Positions 43,735-57,274 of a DNA stretch of 64,000 nucleotides are shown piece after piece. The notes below the pieces were generated by a model that saw nothing but the letters and a program-made list of their open reading frames with translations, made no database searches and had not been told where the DNA came from. The stretch is from Branchiostoma belcheri (Eukaryota; Chordata; Leptocardii; Amphioxiformes; Branchiostomatidae). A program made the translations under genes and the position numbers. The stretch's first letter is position 1, and the number at the start of each line of letters is the position of its first letter. Where the stretch lies: positions 1,350,545 through 1,414,544 of the forward strand of contig NW_017804020.1 in assembly GCF_001625305.1 (NCBI RefSeq), read 5' to 3'.

Positions 43735-43826
43735 TAGCAGACCAACTCCCCTGGCATGTTATCTGTCTATATTTGGCCAATTTCTACTCTTTCCAGTCTA
43801 TTCTGAAGCCTGTAAAAAGAGGCTGA
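43735..43826. repeat. CTACCAGGCTTC MITE, half element
   Basis: AGCAGACCAACTCCCCTGGC, then ATGTTATCTGTCTAT, TTTCTACTCTTTCCAG and TCTGAAGCCTGTAAAAAGAG: the right half of the family, just upstream of the NIT1 start codon. Confidence 0.75.
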
Positions 43827-44025
43827 CAAAGCCTAGCAATCTTTAAAGGCCTTAAAAACGTTAATTCTGACACTTGTGCCGAATAACATCATAATCATAT
43901 CACAGGTGCATGCAACAAACCCGATTCCTGCAACTATCTTTGTGCAAATGGCTGTTGAAGCCTGTTTAAAATAATACAAAGCGTGTTTTATTGCACAAAT
44001 GCAGTAATGTAACGTTAGCTCTTAC

Positions 44026-44150
44026 CTGAACGTTAACCCCGCGTGGGTCAAGGGGGAATGACCAAGGGTGACCAACGGATTGTCCAAACAATCGGCTCTT
44101 TGAATTTAATTCTCCCACAGGGTTTCACGAAACGTCCGACAACACGGAAG
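44026..44150 (-). other. Likely NIT1 5' untranslated exon and promoter side
   Basis: On the minus strand GTTAACGTTCAG is followed by a strong donor GTAAGAG at 44025. The nearest acceptor before the NIT1 ATG is AACAG at about 43624. The far boundary is a guess. Confidence 0.4.
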
Positions 44151-44159
44151 TACGTATTT

Positions 44160-45000
44160 AACCAATTCCGGTAGACGGCGCTCGTACGCGGTCTCTGTTG
44201 AATCTTGTAGCCCAGAAGTAGATCCTGGGGGCACCGGGCGGTAGGTCTAATGGCATGGCTGGCCCAGAAACGTTCTCATTACATGTCGGACTTGTTTCAT
44301 GGTAAGTTAACGTTAGGTCTGATATTTGGGTTGGTGAAATGCTAACGTTATAAGTTATAAGTTCGTGAATAACAGTGTTGGCCAACATGGTGCTATAAAG
44401 CTTTTGTCCGCCAGAGGACGCTGTTGATCAGTGAGGTCCTGTTACCGGATACTCTGCCAAAGGGCCGGGAGCGAGACTAACCGCCCCATTTTCATTGGCG
44501 GCCCTTCAACCGTGAACAGCGGCAGCGGTTCGATCAGTTAGCGGTCCTCACACTGCAGCACAATCAGCTGGCGCTCAGCCCTCTTCGTGTTCACGATGTG
44601 TAGAGGACAGGACATGTAAGCAGTCGGCTCTCCTTTTGTATGTTAGAGACCTGGCTGTAGAATTTCCTGTCGCGTTGTCCTTTACCGAAGATCCGGAGGA
44701 GACGCAGTGGAGATTTTCCCCTGCCGAGCCCGTCTTGGCCGGGGCCGCGGAACCTTGGTCGGCCGGACCGCATTCCTTCACTCTCTGAAGACCAGTGGGT
44801 AGGAGTGTCCGCCGCGTGAGTTCGCTGGCAGGCTTCGCTGTCATTCCTGGCTGGATTTCTAGGTAAGGGCGAGGGTTCGGATTATATTTTCCCCGGGATT
44901 GTGTAACGATGACCGTTAGAAAGGGGAAGTGTTGTGGGTTTTCACACGTCCTGTGTTTGATGAAGAGAGAGGTGCAGTTCACGGTGTGCCAACATGTCAA
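44160..45000. promoter_or_regulatory. CpG-rich, possibly bidirectional promoter region
   Basis: High CpG over about 0.8 kb upstream of NIT1, with overlapping open frames on both strands as expected of GC-rich DNA and donor sites on the + strand at 44302 (ATG|GTAAGT) and 44863 (CTAG|GTAAGG). A promoter serving NIT1 leftwards and another gene rightwards would explain it. Confidence 0.4.
44250..44301 (+). CDS. Putative first coding exon of a divergent gene
   Basis: ATG followed by 17 codons (MAWLAQKRSHYMSDLFH) and a consensus donor G|GTAAGT in phase 1. It lies head-to-head with NIT1. A second ATG at 44255 is in another frame. No following coding exon could be found up to 57 kb, so if real the gene has a very long first intron. 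Not recognised. Confidence 0.25.
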
Positions 45001-48000
45001 GGCACGGGGCGTGATCCCTCCCGAACAAGGCTTTCATTGTCTCATACATATTCCTTCCGAAACTGAGATGACTGAGGCAGATCCATGCCAGCTTTCGGTG
45101 TAGTTTATAGCGACATTCTACTCGGCAAAATCCGAACCACGTCATGTGGATCGAGGGAAGCCCAGTGTTTGTTGGCGAACTGCCTCTCGATGACAAGCCC
45201 CGTTATTTGACACCCCGTGGTGTTTGGACTGCTCAACCCCAAACAAAATACCTCCGAAGTGAATCTCGTAATCTGGGCTTACTTTTTATATTCTACAACT
45301 GTATTGAAGATTTGGATGTTGTTTTGGAACTTCCGATGGTTGGGAGGTTAGGATGACAGCTTCCGATCCCGAGGGGCTTCCCCGGCAGACATGGGGTCAG
45401 CGCAGGTCACGACATGGGGTCCCAGCACGTCTTGCACATGGAAAACAAATTCTTCAACATCAAAAACATCAAACTTTATTTTCTCAGTCCAGTCCGATGT
45501 TTACAATGTCATCCCCGTTGAACACATATGGCAGTCCCTTTCAAGCAGCTTGTTTTCCTATGGAGGATATTTAATCCTTAAAAGTAGCCATTGTCTTACA
45601 AATACAACCTAAGAGTTTGCTACTCTATTGATACTTTTGTGATTGTATTGTAATTGATTAAACCGAGTGTGTAGATCCCTTCCCCATAGGAAAGGAAAGA
45701 ATAAAAAGGATCCAGACGATTGGTTTTTATCTATTGGCTCCTAGTTGGCTCCCTGAATTCCAAATGAGATGAATGAATGAATTGCCAAGTAAGTTGGGAT
45801 TTTTTCTAGATGGTACCATTTGAAAGTTCTGCCAATACTTATGCAAGGGTGGTAACGTTACATGTATCTTGATATGTAGAAGGCATCACATAGCAATTTG
45901 TCATATGTTGCAGCATGCTTTTTGGTTAAAAAACACAAAATCAAATTAGCTGCTCCTTTGGCATCTGTGGTCATCACACCCAGGGGGATTCAGGGAATCA
46001 GTGAAAGGGCTGTAGCAGAATAATTGCCACATTTGCAAGCAGGAAATCAAGCTTTTTACGGCTTTTTTATTGGAGGCTGGACATGTAAAGGTGATCTCCT
46101 GTCGCTAATGCTGGTAACTCACCTAGGCTTGGATTAACTGCACCATAATTATCACAGGAAGGCTTCCACATAATCATGCAGATTATCACAGCCAGATGGC
46201 CATTCCTGAGTATGGAAGGTAACCCGAAAATCAGATTGTATCTGGGAAAATTAACTAGGTTAAGGTTTTGAGGTCAATGAAATCAGGGGAATAAAGGGCA
46301 TAGCTGTGACCAACTGGCCAGTGTAACTTCCCAGGAAAATAACCTTAGGGACCATTAAGTGATTATGATTATCTGGATATTCTATATGATATTTTCGTCA
46401 TATCTACTCTTGATGATTTAATTGGTGATATATTGAAAGCAACCTGATATGATAATGGAATATGTCTTTCACCAAAAGTACAGTGTACGTAGTTCTAAAG
46501 TGGTAACGTTACATGGAGTTTGTTAACGTAGCTGTGGTTAGGGTTCACTTCTGCTAAATTTTTTCCAGTAACATGGCCGTCCCAGTTTATGGATGGAGAG
46601 ATATTTGTGGTAAAAATTTGTGGTAAAAATATCGCAGAACAAAGGAAGCGTTGTTGTTGTAAGGAAGATTGGCAGACAGACCTTACAGGGAGGGGGAACC
46701 CCTGGGGTTTTGGCCATAAATCAAATCAGGAAGGACCGCCCAGATTCCAGAAATGTGCAGGATACAACTTGAGGCATTGGTGTGTCCTCTGGAGGAATAT
46801 TGGTGGGAAATCATGCAGCTGGTAAGGAAGGCAGCGGACAAATTTCCACCTTCCCCCTGGCAAATAATCTCCTTGGACAATCGGATGTTGTTGGGCTAAG
46901 TGAGGGCCTGCATGCTGTTTCTGTGAGGCCAAATTTTATCGGCTCTCCCTCCAGGATTCCCCCTTGCAGACCCTCGTTAGTCATGTGGAAAGAGGGGGTT
47001 GTAATCAATGCATGGGATTAGTGACTGGATTATCAAGAGGACTACTGACAAGTTCTGTTGCTACAGTCGATCTACTTCGAGAGCATACCAAGATCACCAC
47101 TATTTCAGTTACGGAAAGCTTTTGCTTTGTGATCTACATGTATTATATAGCCCTTCTATAGCCAGATATTTAAGCCCTTTCTATAGAATCAACAGCATGT
47201 CCTACTGTGGAATTCGTAAGGGATACTGGTACAGTACATTATCGTATGGCTCAACACATCATTACATACAGCTTGCATGTTGTTTTTACATACAAAGTAA
47301 TGAGAGACTGATAACAAAAGGTTTAATGTCTATAATGCCTCGAAGATGTTTTGTAGAGAATGACTTGACATCACGTGGCACTTTTTAGAGGTTTGTAGTT
47401 TATGTTGGAGAGATGGGTAGTCAACAGGCCATCATGAAGACTGTTATGAAGACCTAGCCTCCTGCATTCATAATTATAAACTGAAGTTACACAAACATTA
47501 TCCATCTTGTACCAGAGTTGGCAGAGAGCTTTAGTTGAAGGAAATTCCAGAAATGTTTATCTCTACTCCAAATATTTTGGAAGCAATTTGGAAGTTGATT
47601 CAGAACATGTGCAGAAACACTGGTAAAAGCTGTCATCAGTCAATTATACCTGTATTGAGGCAGTATCAAATGTGATAATAGAAACAAGAGCCAACTGGCT
47701 GTGGGCAGGAAAGCTATCAATCAGAGAAGTGTTGCTGCTGTTGTAAGTATAAACATGTGTAGGACTGGCCAAGAACAATAATCAGTTGGCAGGGATGGTG
47801 GTATGGTAAGGATCCTGCTCTAACATGTTTATTGAAGTGTGGAAAACTTTGTGAAATGTACCTATAATATTGTGACATTTAACTGTACATAAGGTTACAT
47901 CATGTAGGTTGTATGAATAAACAAGGGAGTCTTTCACTGTTGAAATGTAATATAATGCCAATAGATCAACAGATTTTTAATTACCTTAAGACCATTATCA

Positions 48001-51000
48001 AGCTTATAAAAGCTTTGCCTTGGAGTTTCCCATTCATATCAAGCACTGCATACATGTGTTATAATTATTATAATTATCTAGATGTTGCAATCTTCTGGGA
48101 GTCTATCTCCTGCATATTTTCTGCCATTACATGTCAATTATCCCAGTGGGAGGGCGTCCTATGGGTGGAACAGCATGGTTCATCTGTGCACCTCCCACTG
48201 TACTGTACTGTACTGATGATTCAATTAATGTTTTATTCTTATGATAAAGCTAGGGGAAGGAGAGACAACAGTTAATTTCTAGAAATCAATCATCCTTAAA
48301 GTTATCAAGAAAAAAGTTGGTACCTACAAATGATTAATTGCATGCACTAGAAAATTGTGTACTAGTAGTATTTATTTATTGACAAAAGGATTTTTGATGT
48401 GTAGATTATAGTTGCAGGTCCAGATGTTTTACCTCTTGACTTGTCAGTCTTTGTGCCCTCATTGTGTGAGAATGGTACGCAGTATAAAGAGTACAATATT
48501 CTTTCAGTGTCAAAGATTACAATATTCTTAGTAGATTTTCTGCTGCAAAATGTACATCTCGCTTCTCAGGATGAAATTCCTGGGATCAACAAAGTCACAT
48601 AAAGGAGTTTATCCTCGGTCACATCAAACAAGCAATTGATTTATTTTGTCCTGTCCACACGATTTACACATGACCAAGTCATCAGAATTCATGTTTAATA
48701 TTGACCTTTATCCCTCCGGCCCACCTAAACTCCCAAAGACGTCCAATCTGGTGGAAGGAGAGGTCAGAGGTTAGTGTACGCTGGCCGTGCCTTACAGCCG
48801 ACAATTCCAGGGGAATTTATAACCCTTATTAGGTATTCTAGCCAGCAGCCTTCCAAGCCTGAAAGAGTATCGACTGTTTTGGCCTTCCTTTTATCAAGAA
48901 ATTGGTGGCGGTTTTGCACGACAGAGTTGGTAATTTTGGAATACACCTCGTCTATTTTGTATGCAGTCTTGAATTCTAAGTTAAGCACTGAGAATGTCCT
49001 GTGCATAAATATTGCCTGTGGCAGTTTGACTTCCACTGCACATGCCAATTTTTTCTAACACTTCCGAAGTTAAAGCCATTGACAATTTTCAAGCCTTCAA
49101 AAATGCAATTTCCCACATTTTGAGAGGTAAGTCATGGATTTGTGATAGGTTGTCCTTTAGATGTTTTTATATTTTTACCCAAGATTATCGATTTTATCTG
49201 TTACGGTTGACGGATTGATTAAAAAATTTTCCTTCAAGTTCACGTGCCACTAAGTTACACCAATTGACGGAAAAATGGGTGCTTGCTACAGCCCTGATCG
49301 GTATATCTTGCTTTATTTATAACTTGGGTCTTTCACAAATGTCTTACCCCCACCAAGAAGTGCATCAACAGGGTATTTCCCCTCCCATGCCCTGTTTACT
49401 TTCGTCACAAATTCCGAGCCCCAAGTGAGTAGGTAAGACCTGTCTACCCTGGCCCACTTGACATTCCATTTCTGCTGGCTTAGTGCAGGGTCTGGCCTAC
49501 TGACACTGCCGCCACTGTTTGACAGAGACCTACTTTTGGGCTTGTGAACACGATTCTGGTATGTCAAGTTTTCTAAACTGCTACTGAGGATAGACATGCT
49601 ACTTGCATTCTGCTTTCATATGTTGGCTGAGGTCTTTTGTTGCAGTCAATAGCCATGAACTCAAAGTTCAAACTGAATTTGTTATGAGAAACTCCACTAT
49701 TTATACATCAATGGAATGACTGCCTAATGTTTTGGTGGATATCCTCACAGATGACGTCTTGACCCGTCATGGTGACAGATCTTGAATGCTCTTCCTGAAT
49801 TGTTCTATTTATAATTGAAATGTCAAACATGTACATATAGCATAATCATGTATACAAACATGGCCTCTGATGCTATCAGTTGAGGAAAGGAAATTTACTG
49901 TTGGTAAAGTCAGGAAAGCCCTGTAGGTGTAATGGTCTGGTAAACAAGTACTATGAGCTAATAATTTTGGAGCAGCATCCTGGTGCAGCATCGAAATAGG
50001 GCTGGCTGACTGTAGCCTTAAATAGGCATATAGGGACAATATATTTCAGCTCATTATTATAACAGAACCAGCCAATGAAATCGTACCTTGACAAACCAGT
50101 ACTCTTGGAGTTGGCAGTCCCAACAATATTAACACGCATTTCTATTCAAACAACAAACCTTTGGCAGCACCCTAGGAGAAACTTATCTCCAAGCAGATCA
50201 AACTTTTCAAGGTGGCTGTATCAAACTTCAAAGACAGTATAAATTGGCAAGACTGACAGTACAAAAAAGAATGCCCAAGAAAAGGCTAAGCAAGCTATGA
50301 AATCCAGCCCTTATCATATGGCACGTGAAGTTGAAGGCAATGTCAAGGGCGGATACAATGCCTCCTCCTAAAACTTTACTGTGAGTGTGACAGTTTAAAC
50401 TGCAGCCTCCAGTGTTTTATATCCTCTAACGGAGAAGACTGCATTAGAAGCACCAATGCTGTGGTACCTTTAAAGGCATTATTATTGCCAACATTTGTAC
50501 GGATGCCAAACATGTTGGCAATAATGCACTGGATTTTTATCATCCATTTCTGGGATCCAGTTTCCATTCAACTTTCTCTCCTAGCCTTTGGAATCAAGAT
50601 TATATATTTTATGTTGTCTTCTTTCTTATATCCACAGAGGGTTGAATCAGATAGAATAGTTTAAAAGAGAATGCCAAGTTCACTGCTACAGTGAAGAGAG
50701 CCTGAACTTGTGGCTTAGTGGCAGAGCCTGAAATCTATCTAGGGACCGCCCTAGTATTGGAAAAGCAAGCAAGCTTTATACAAATGTGGGGTCAAGTCAA
50801 GGGACCTTTCTGCCTCCCTGAAATTGAAAGCCAAAATAATTTGGTCCCTCTGAGAATAAAGACCATTCAGAATGTATACTTGACATTTGAATTTTCAGTC
50901 ATGTTTGCCTTTTTGTGGTAAGGGTTCAACCAACTGTTGGAAGGAATCCAATCCGAAATGAAGTTTGGGAAAATTTTTGGCAAACAAACCTTTGGTAGTT

Positions 51001-54000
51001 ATGAACACAGCAAGAGAGATAGATGCCTTTTTTAAATGTAACTGTCAGTATAAATCCATGGGGGAAGGTGGATTGCTCATGATCCATGGAAATGACTTTG
51101 ATAGGAGGATGCCATTTTTGGCCATAGCTTTGCCGGAAATGCAAAAAAGACATTTACAGTGCAGACTATTTTTTATAGGTAAGTATGACACAGTGTTACT
51201 GGCCTGGGTATATGCATCATAGGAACGAATCCCTATCCCATCTCATTCATTCCAAAGTTGCAACAGTCTAGTGCAACTTTTGTATGTTTATAATATTCAG
51301 AGAGTATTCATTACCCATTATGTGGGACATAAAGTAGTACAGTTTAACTTTATATTGATACTAATAAATTTTATTCTGATGCAAATCCTGTCAGCTTGAT
51401 TATGCACCTCATTTGAGAAGTCCTACCTTGGCTAGGATGCCCTTAGTTGGTAGTTACTCAACGCGGAGTAGCTAAATGGAATTTAAGATAGATTGGGAGC
51501 TGGTATCATAATGAATTGGAATTAAGAGAGGTAGACTGTTGTATTGTTGCGTTCTTGAAAATTGGTACTGGACCTGGAATAATAGATCGGTATATCACAT
51601 GCTCTGGAAATGCTAAGTACCTGTTGTCAAGGCAGCCAATGTTGCTATGCACTGTTTACCCCTTGAGATGAAGTGGGTTTGGAATAGTTTTCACTGTTCC
51701 TGGTGACAAAGTGATTTGATTCAAATGCCACATTTGTTTCAGGTTTCTTCCTCTTCTATTCGTATGGTTACTTGGTTAGTGTTACAAAATTCATACGAAA
51801 AGCTTTAAATGCCAATATCAAACAGATTTCCTCATTCGGAATCGTTTTGTTTTGCCTGGAAATTTTTGTTTTGCCTGAAATTGCATTGGATGCCTTTAAA
51901 ATCTTGTACTACATTTGTGGAAGTGTAAGTGTCCTGAGTGTCCTCTGTTGTGGAACTGGGGACACTTAATACTGTGACTTATATGCAATAATCCAAGATG
52001 TTATTACCTTGTGTTGGGTTTCTGCACACTACAGCTGTCTCTATAATGAATTTGAACATATCTCTCTGTTGGCTTCGGTCTGTTTTCACATTGTCAGTTC
52101 GGGCTGGATGTCACGGGTGCGGCCTGCGATGTTGTTATACGGGTTAGATAATTACCACCCCAGAGCCCGACTGACAAATGACTGGGGATACCCAATGTCA
52201 AATTGAAATCCATAACTTCTCTCTGCTCATTTAGTTTGAGAACTTTGAGCCATTAGCGAATGGAAGGCAGGACAGTGTGATGTTTTGGCACAGCAACTTG
52301 ATGGTGTGTTGTTACTCCAGGGAAACAGGACTGTGGGAAATATAGAGTGCTAACATAACCAGAATGAAGTATTGTCATGTAAAACTACTCTTATGTTATG
52401 TTATTAAAGAAGTTTGCTCTTAGGATCAACTCTTGTTGTTAACAGAGACATATTTTATTAACCATATCCTAGCTATATGAATTATAGCCCGAACTGAACA
52501 GACTATTATATTCATCCTATTCTACTGATGATACATGTAATAGTAGGTTTAAAATGGCTGAGCTTACTGATGTTGATTTATTAGGAATGTGGTTATACCT
52601 GGGATCAGGTGAACAATCCTGACTCTACATCATTTCGACAGTTCCTGTCAGAGCAGCTTGCATGATGGAATGGCGTAACCCTCTTCAACTAAGATATATA
52701 AGTTCGAATAATACATTTTTTTAAAATGAAAACTCAATGCAAATAACGAATAAGGTACCAAAAACTGGTGGAATTTTATGAAACAAGTTCTATTTTAGAG
52801 CTATTCTTCTTTCCAATGCAGTGCGCTAAATACCACTTGCATATGCAGTGCAGGTAAAATTGGTGCTGCACAGGTATTTCTCATGTCTATATGTACTTGT
52901 ACCTAACTTGCACTGCGCCATGACAAACATGACAAAACCAGCCCCAGACACTAAAGTAATGGGGACATACATGTTTAACCAGCGGTGGTCAAAAACTGCC
53001 TTATATTCTTCAAAGTAGCATCATTGAAGACAAGTGAAAGCAAAACTGGTGCTACGTACTAGGAAGAATTTTTTTCCTAGTTTCAAGTTTTTGATAAACA
53101 GAAAGCCAAAGAACCAGATAAACTTATCTGGAGCAGGTAACTTTGAATGTTGCCTGTACCAGTGCAGGTACATTTGTATCAGGTATGCAGACCTGTAATG
53201 TAACATTAACTGAGAATTTCTCTCCCTCTTTTGCTTAATTGGTCTGATATGTAAGGTTTTTGTATGTTACGTTATTAGAAAAACATCAGCAAGACAGACA
53301 GTCCCATCTGTGTTAGGAGAGGGTACCCGTTGACTGTTTGCTCACATCCAGTCTACTGCAAGGCAAACAGACCTGGGTACACAGATTATCCCTCACTCTA
53401 TTTACAGCTGCTTACTGCAAGCCAGGCTTGTCCTTTTGTGATTGCTGTTAGATTAAAATTAGAATTATAAGGACAGTATATTTTCCAGTGGCAATTTTAC
53501 CCAAAACCTTTATCAAATGGTTTGATACAGTAGAGTCCATTCCGCGTCACCGAGTGGGTTTTTTCTCCATGTTTCTAATACGTTTGAATTATTTAGAAGA
53601 AAAGAATACCCCTGTAACAAAAGTTCTAAATTTTTCAAAAATTTGAAAATGAAAATTTGAATATATTTGAATTCATTTATATATTTCTGAAACATTTTGA
53701 ATGTGACTGTACAAAGATCTCTTTCTTTAGAATAAATTTGAACTACCCATGTGTTTCTTTCACAATTCGAAATATTTAGAACTATTTCAAACAAATAACC
53801 AAATGGTAGTTGTGGGTAATTGCCCCCATAAAAGTAGGTGCTAATCCTACTCTTCTGTCTTTCTCTGTATATTTTTAGATTTCACTGCTGGACACTGGTG
53901 GCTCTTTTGTTGTAAGGCATCAATGCCTGACACCCAGGCAGTCTACCCTGTACTCCACAGGGATGTGTGAATTACTTCCTTCCCATCCCACTGACCTATT

Positions 54001-56940
54001 TACAAAATGTTAGAAATAATTCGAAATAATGGTAAAAAATGGTAGAGTGCTGTTAGAAATATTTAGAAACTATTGGAAATGTCATAATCCACATCAGGAA
54101 TATTTCAAACGTTTTAGAAAACAAGGGAATTATTTAGAATATTGACAAGATGTTCAAAATATTTCCAAATTATGAAATTTCTTAGACAAACAATTACAAA
54201 GAATTCAAAACATTTCTAAATAATGACAATAACAACCCACTCGGTGACGCGGAATTGACTCTATCATCTAAATTTGATTCACATAATTGATGAATCATAT
54301 CATAATTAAGTTAATACTTAATTTAGTTGGGAGCCTGTTGATTTTTCTGTTAGTTTCGAATATATTGCATTAATTTTTTCCAGTAAGCTGTTTTTGTTAT
54401 GTTTTAAATTATTATTCATTATTATTCCAGATTAATTGCATTGAAGCTGTTGTGATAAAGGCACTTTTGAAGTAAGGCAATAATGTGATATATGAGTTTG
54501 TGTCAGTTTCTTTTTTTTACTCAAACAGGAAAAACATTGTGAGGCGTGTGTATGTGTTGTCTGTTGTCTAGAAGTGAAGGTTGTTTATGTATACAATAAC
54601 TTGAAAAAGGAATGTAGTGGCAACATGAGTGAGAGAACTTCAAGGGTATCGGAATTTACTTCAAGGTCAAATGACAGTGGTTTATCTTCCTCTCTGGAAA
54701 CCAGTTTACCTGTGAAATATACATACGTGAACTGATAAAAGTATGACTATGAGACGGATGCTACTTGATATCAGAGAATATTTCAGTAAAATACAGGCGT
54801 GTTCCTCCATTGTGCAAAGATTTCCGATTTCCCTTTGGGAGTAATTCTGCCTCTAGGCATACCTTTTTTACTTAAAAAAGACGGGCATTATATTTGGGAA
54901 AACCCATAATTTATCCGTCAAAAAGAGAGATTTGGTGTCATTATGTGCTAGTCCCCTGGTTTTACCAGTAAGCAGGACTGCAGAAGATAGTGCATACATT
55001 GTAGAAATGGAATATGATATTGTGGTAGTCTCCATAGGTATAAGAAAGGTGCCAAATGAATCTCAAATGGGTATATTAGATCTAACCTCCCATAGAGTCT
55101 GATGATAGACCACTGGTATTGATATACAACAAGAAGATTTAACAAACCAGCTAGATACATATGTACACACCCTTCTTATGTTCCACTTACTAGGTCTGAC
55201 GTATGTTTCCTAATGACCAATAAGGTAAATAAACCTGGATGACTGCTACATTTTTTCCTTTGACTCATAAATATGCCACCACCACAACAGGAACAACCTT
55301 GTGTCACGTAGGTGAATAACTGGCTGTTCAATATCCGGACAGACTCTCCATGCCCTGGGGGAGGGTAGTGAGAAGGGAAAACAACCTGGATGGAGATGAT
55401 TTAATCATTTTCACCTCTGTGGCCTTGCTACCAGCAGGTGAGGTTAATTGAGTTCTCCATTGTCCACACCTATTACAATCAGTTTCTTTGTATCATTCTA
55501 GTTACGCGAGCCAACTGCAACAGGTACTGTAACAACAAAATGTTAATTAGGCTCTGGTAGTTTTTGGCCGTTAGGTTTTTACCCTTCTATCTCTTAACTC
55601 AGGATTGCTGTTTGTTTAGCCGACAAGCATGGTAATCAAACCTGTCTGATACTCCTGACATAACTAAACAATACATGAGGTAAGGTGATAGTGGCTACTG
55701 TCTAGGTTGCTGAAATGCTTGTCTTGATTTTAATAATGGACTTAACGAACACACAGGTTATTTGATAGTAGTTCAGGAAGCGGATTGTCACTTTGGAAGT
55801 CAGTTGTGAATTGGAATACCGATTATCTGAGAGCAGGTCAGGAAGTTGACTGTCCTTATCAAGGGAGTGGGATGGCAGGGGAAATTTAACCATCCTGTAT
55901 CAGGACCAATGGGAACTTAGGCTTTATAATCAGTTTGTGACACTGAAGGTTAATGCTTATGTCATGAATGTGTGGGTTGGGTCAACATGTGGAAAGTCTG
56001 TTCAGAACTTGGCATGGTTTCAAGGCAGTCAGGCACAGAAAAATGTTATCTGTTCCTTTGGTATCCCGGCCCACTAGTCTTGTCGGAACACATTCAGATT
56101 GATTTTGGATTTATGCTTTTAAAGGGAGCATTTTATAGCTGACACTTAACATCATATCACAAGAGTTCAAGGACTTCAAACTTTGTCAGGTAAGTTATGA
56201 ACTGAGTGTGATTTAAAGGAGAAAAGGCACAATGTATATAAGATTTCTTGTCATGTCTTACAGTTACTTTTAAGCTTGTTTTAGCAGTCAATATACCATA
56301 TCTGACCTTTTATGTACTGTCTTAGAAGATAGCTACTAGTAGTATAGATGTCATTCCAGTGTTTGGTCATGACCGAATTGTTGGGAAGGATAGAATCTGT
56401 TCTAACTTGTATCCCTGTCAGGACAGATTCTTGGACAACACATGTCAGACGTATACTCGCTCATATGGTAACACTGTCACATTTAGGTGAAGGTGAAGCT
56501 TGTTACACAGCCAGGGCACTACAATTGCCTGTAGATTTTCACTTCACACTGCTAAAATCTTTAGGGATGACTCACTTTGGGTTCAAAGTGAAGTTTAGGC
56601 ATGTGTGAATGTCTAAAATACAAAAATCAATGTTTTAATTATTTATCCCTCTGGAAACAAAACCAATGTAAAAGCCCTTTATTTCAGACTTGTACCCATG
56701 ATTACTCAGTTACTGATCCTTCCACTTTTCCAGGAACTTTTCCTACCTGGAATTGTTTCCTCCCTATCTTATCACCCCTCTTGGAAAATTTAGATGGAAT
56801 GGTCTTGCTTCACAGCTTATTCTTACTAGTATTCCAAACTCTGGGAAGACTAATCATTGGTCACAACATTTGTGACGGGGAAGTTATTATCCAATAATTT
56901 GATGATTTCATAATAGGCACATATTAACTATACCTAGTAA
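45000..56940. other. 12 kb without a recognisable gene
   Basis: Both strands were read for conserved domains and splice-bounded frames; none convinced me. Strong donor-like words (TATAG|GTAAGTATG at 51178, GAGAG|GTAAGTC at 49126) are not preceded by a recognisable coding segment. Only one TIR element (53.5 kb) and a short inverted pair around 50471-50525 stand out. MITE density is clearly lower than in the first 43 kb, so this may be a large intron. Confidence 0.4.
53531..54263. mobile_element. TAGAGTCCATTCC TIR element, short form
   Basis: The left end TAGAGTCCATTCCGCGTCAC, then CGAGTGGGTT, mirrors the right end AACCCACTCG, then GTGACGCGGAATTGACTCTA. The interior is rich in TTAGAA/TTCTAA and TTCAAA words. 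733 bp. Same family as the 1.6 kb element at 8508-10115 but without its CpG-rich core. Confidence 0.85.
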
Positions 56941-56949
56941 TAAAGTTAT

Positions 56950-57118
56950 AGCCTGGGTACCAGACTTTCCAGGGCCTACACAGGCCAGCTCCTATACTGC
57001 AGGGCCAACATGCCCCCAAGGAAATTACTGTATACCACAATCCCTCCAGTTAGACTCTTAGCTATACCAAATGCTTGCCAACTTGGACCTAGTGTGCTAT
57101 GGATCTGTCATCCAGGCT
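56950..57118. repeat. AGCCTGGATGCCAGACCC family, diverged pair
   Basis: The left end ATAGCCTGGGTACCAGAC and the right end CTAGTGTGCTATGGATCTGT, then CATCCAGGCTAT, are inverted and match the hairpin at 38302-38401, with a longer spacer of about 110 bp. Confidence 0.7.
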
Positions 57119-57274
57119 ATAAAGTGCAGACAAGAAGTCACTTTACCCTTCTTGTATTTATCTTATTTGCTGCAAAACATACTTCCAAGATTGCCTAGGC
57201 AGCCTTTAGCTCAGGTTCTTACAGATGGCTAGCCTAGGACAGGGACAAAACCGGTATGATCACAGTTACTGGTA

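Noticed and set aside
44575..45000. 141-codon minus-strand frame
   Set aside because: CpG-rich promoter-like DNA; product has no recognisable domain and runs against likely 5' exons.
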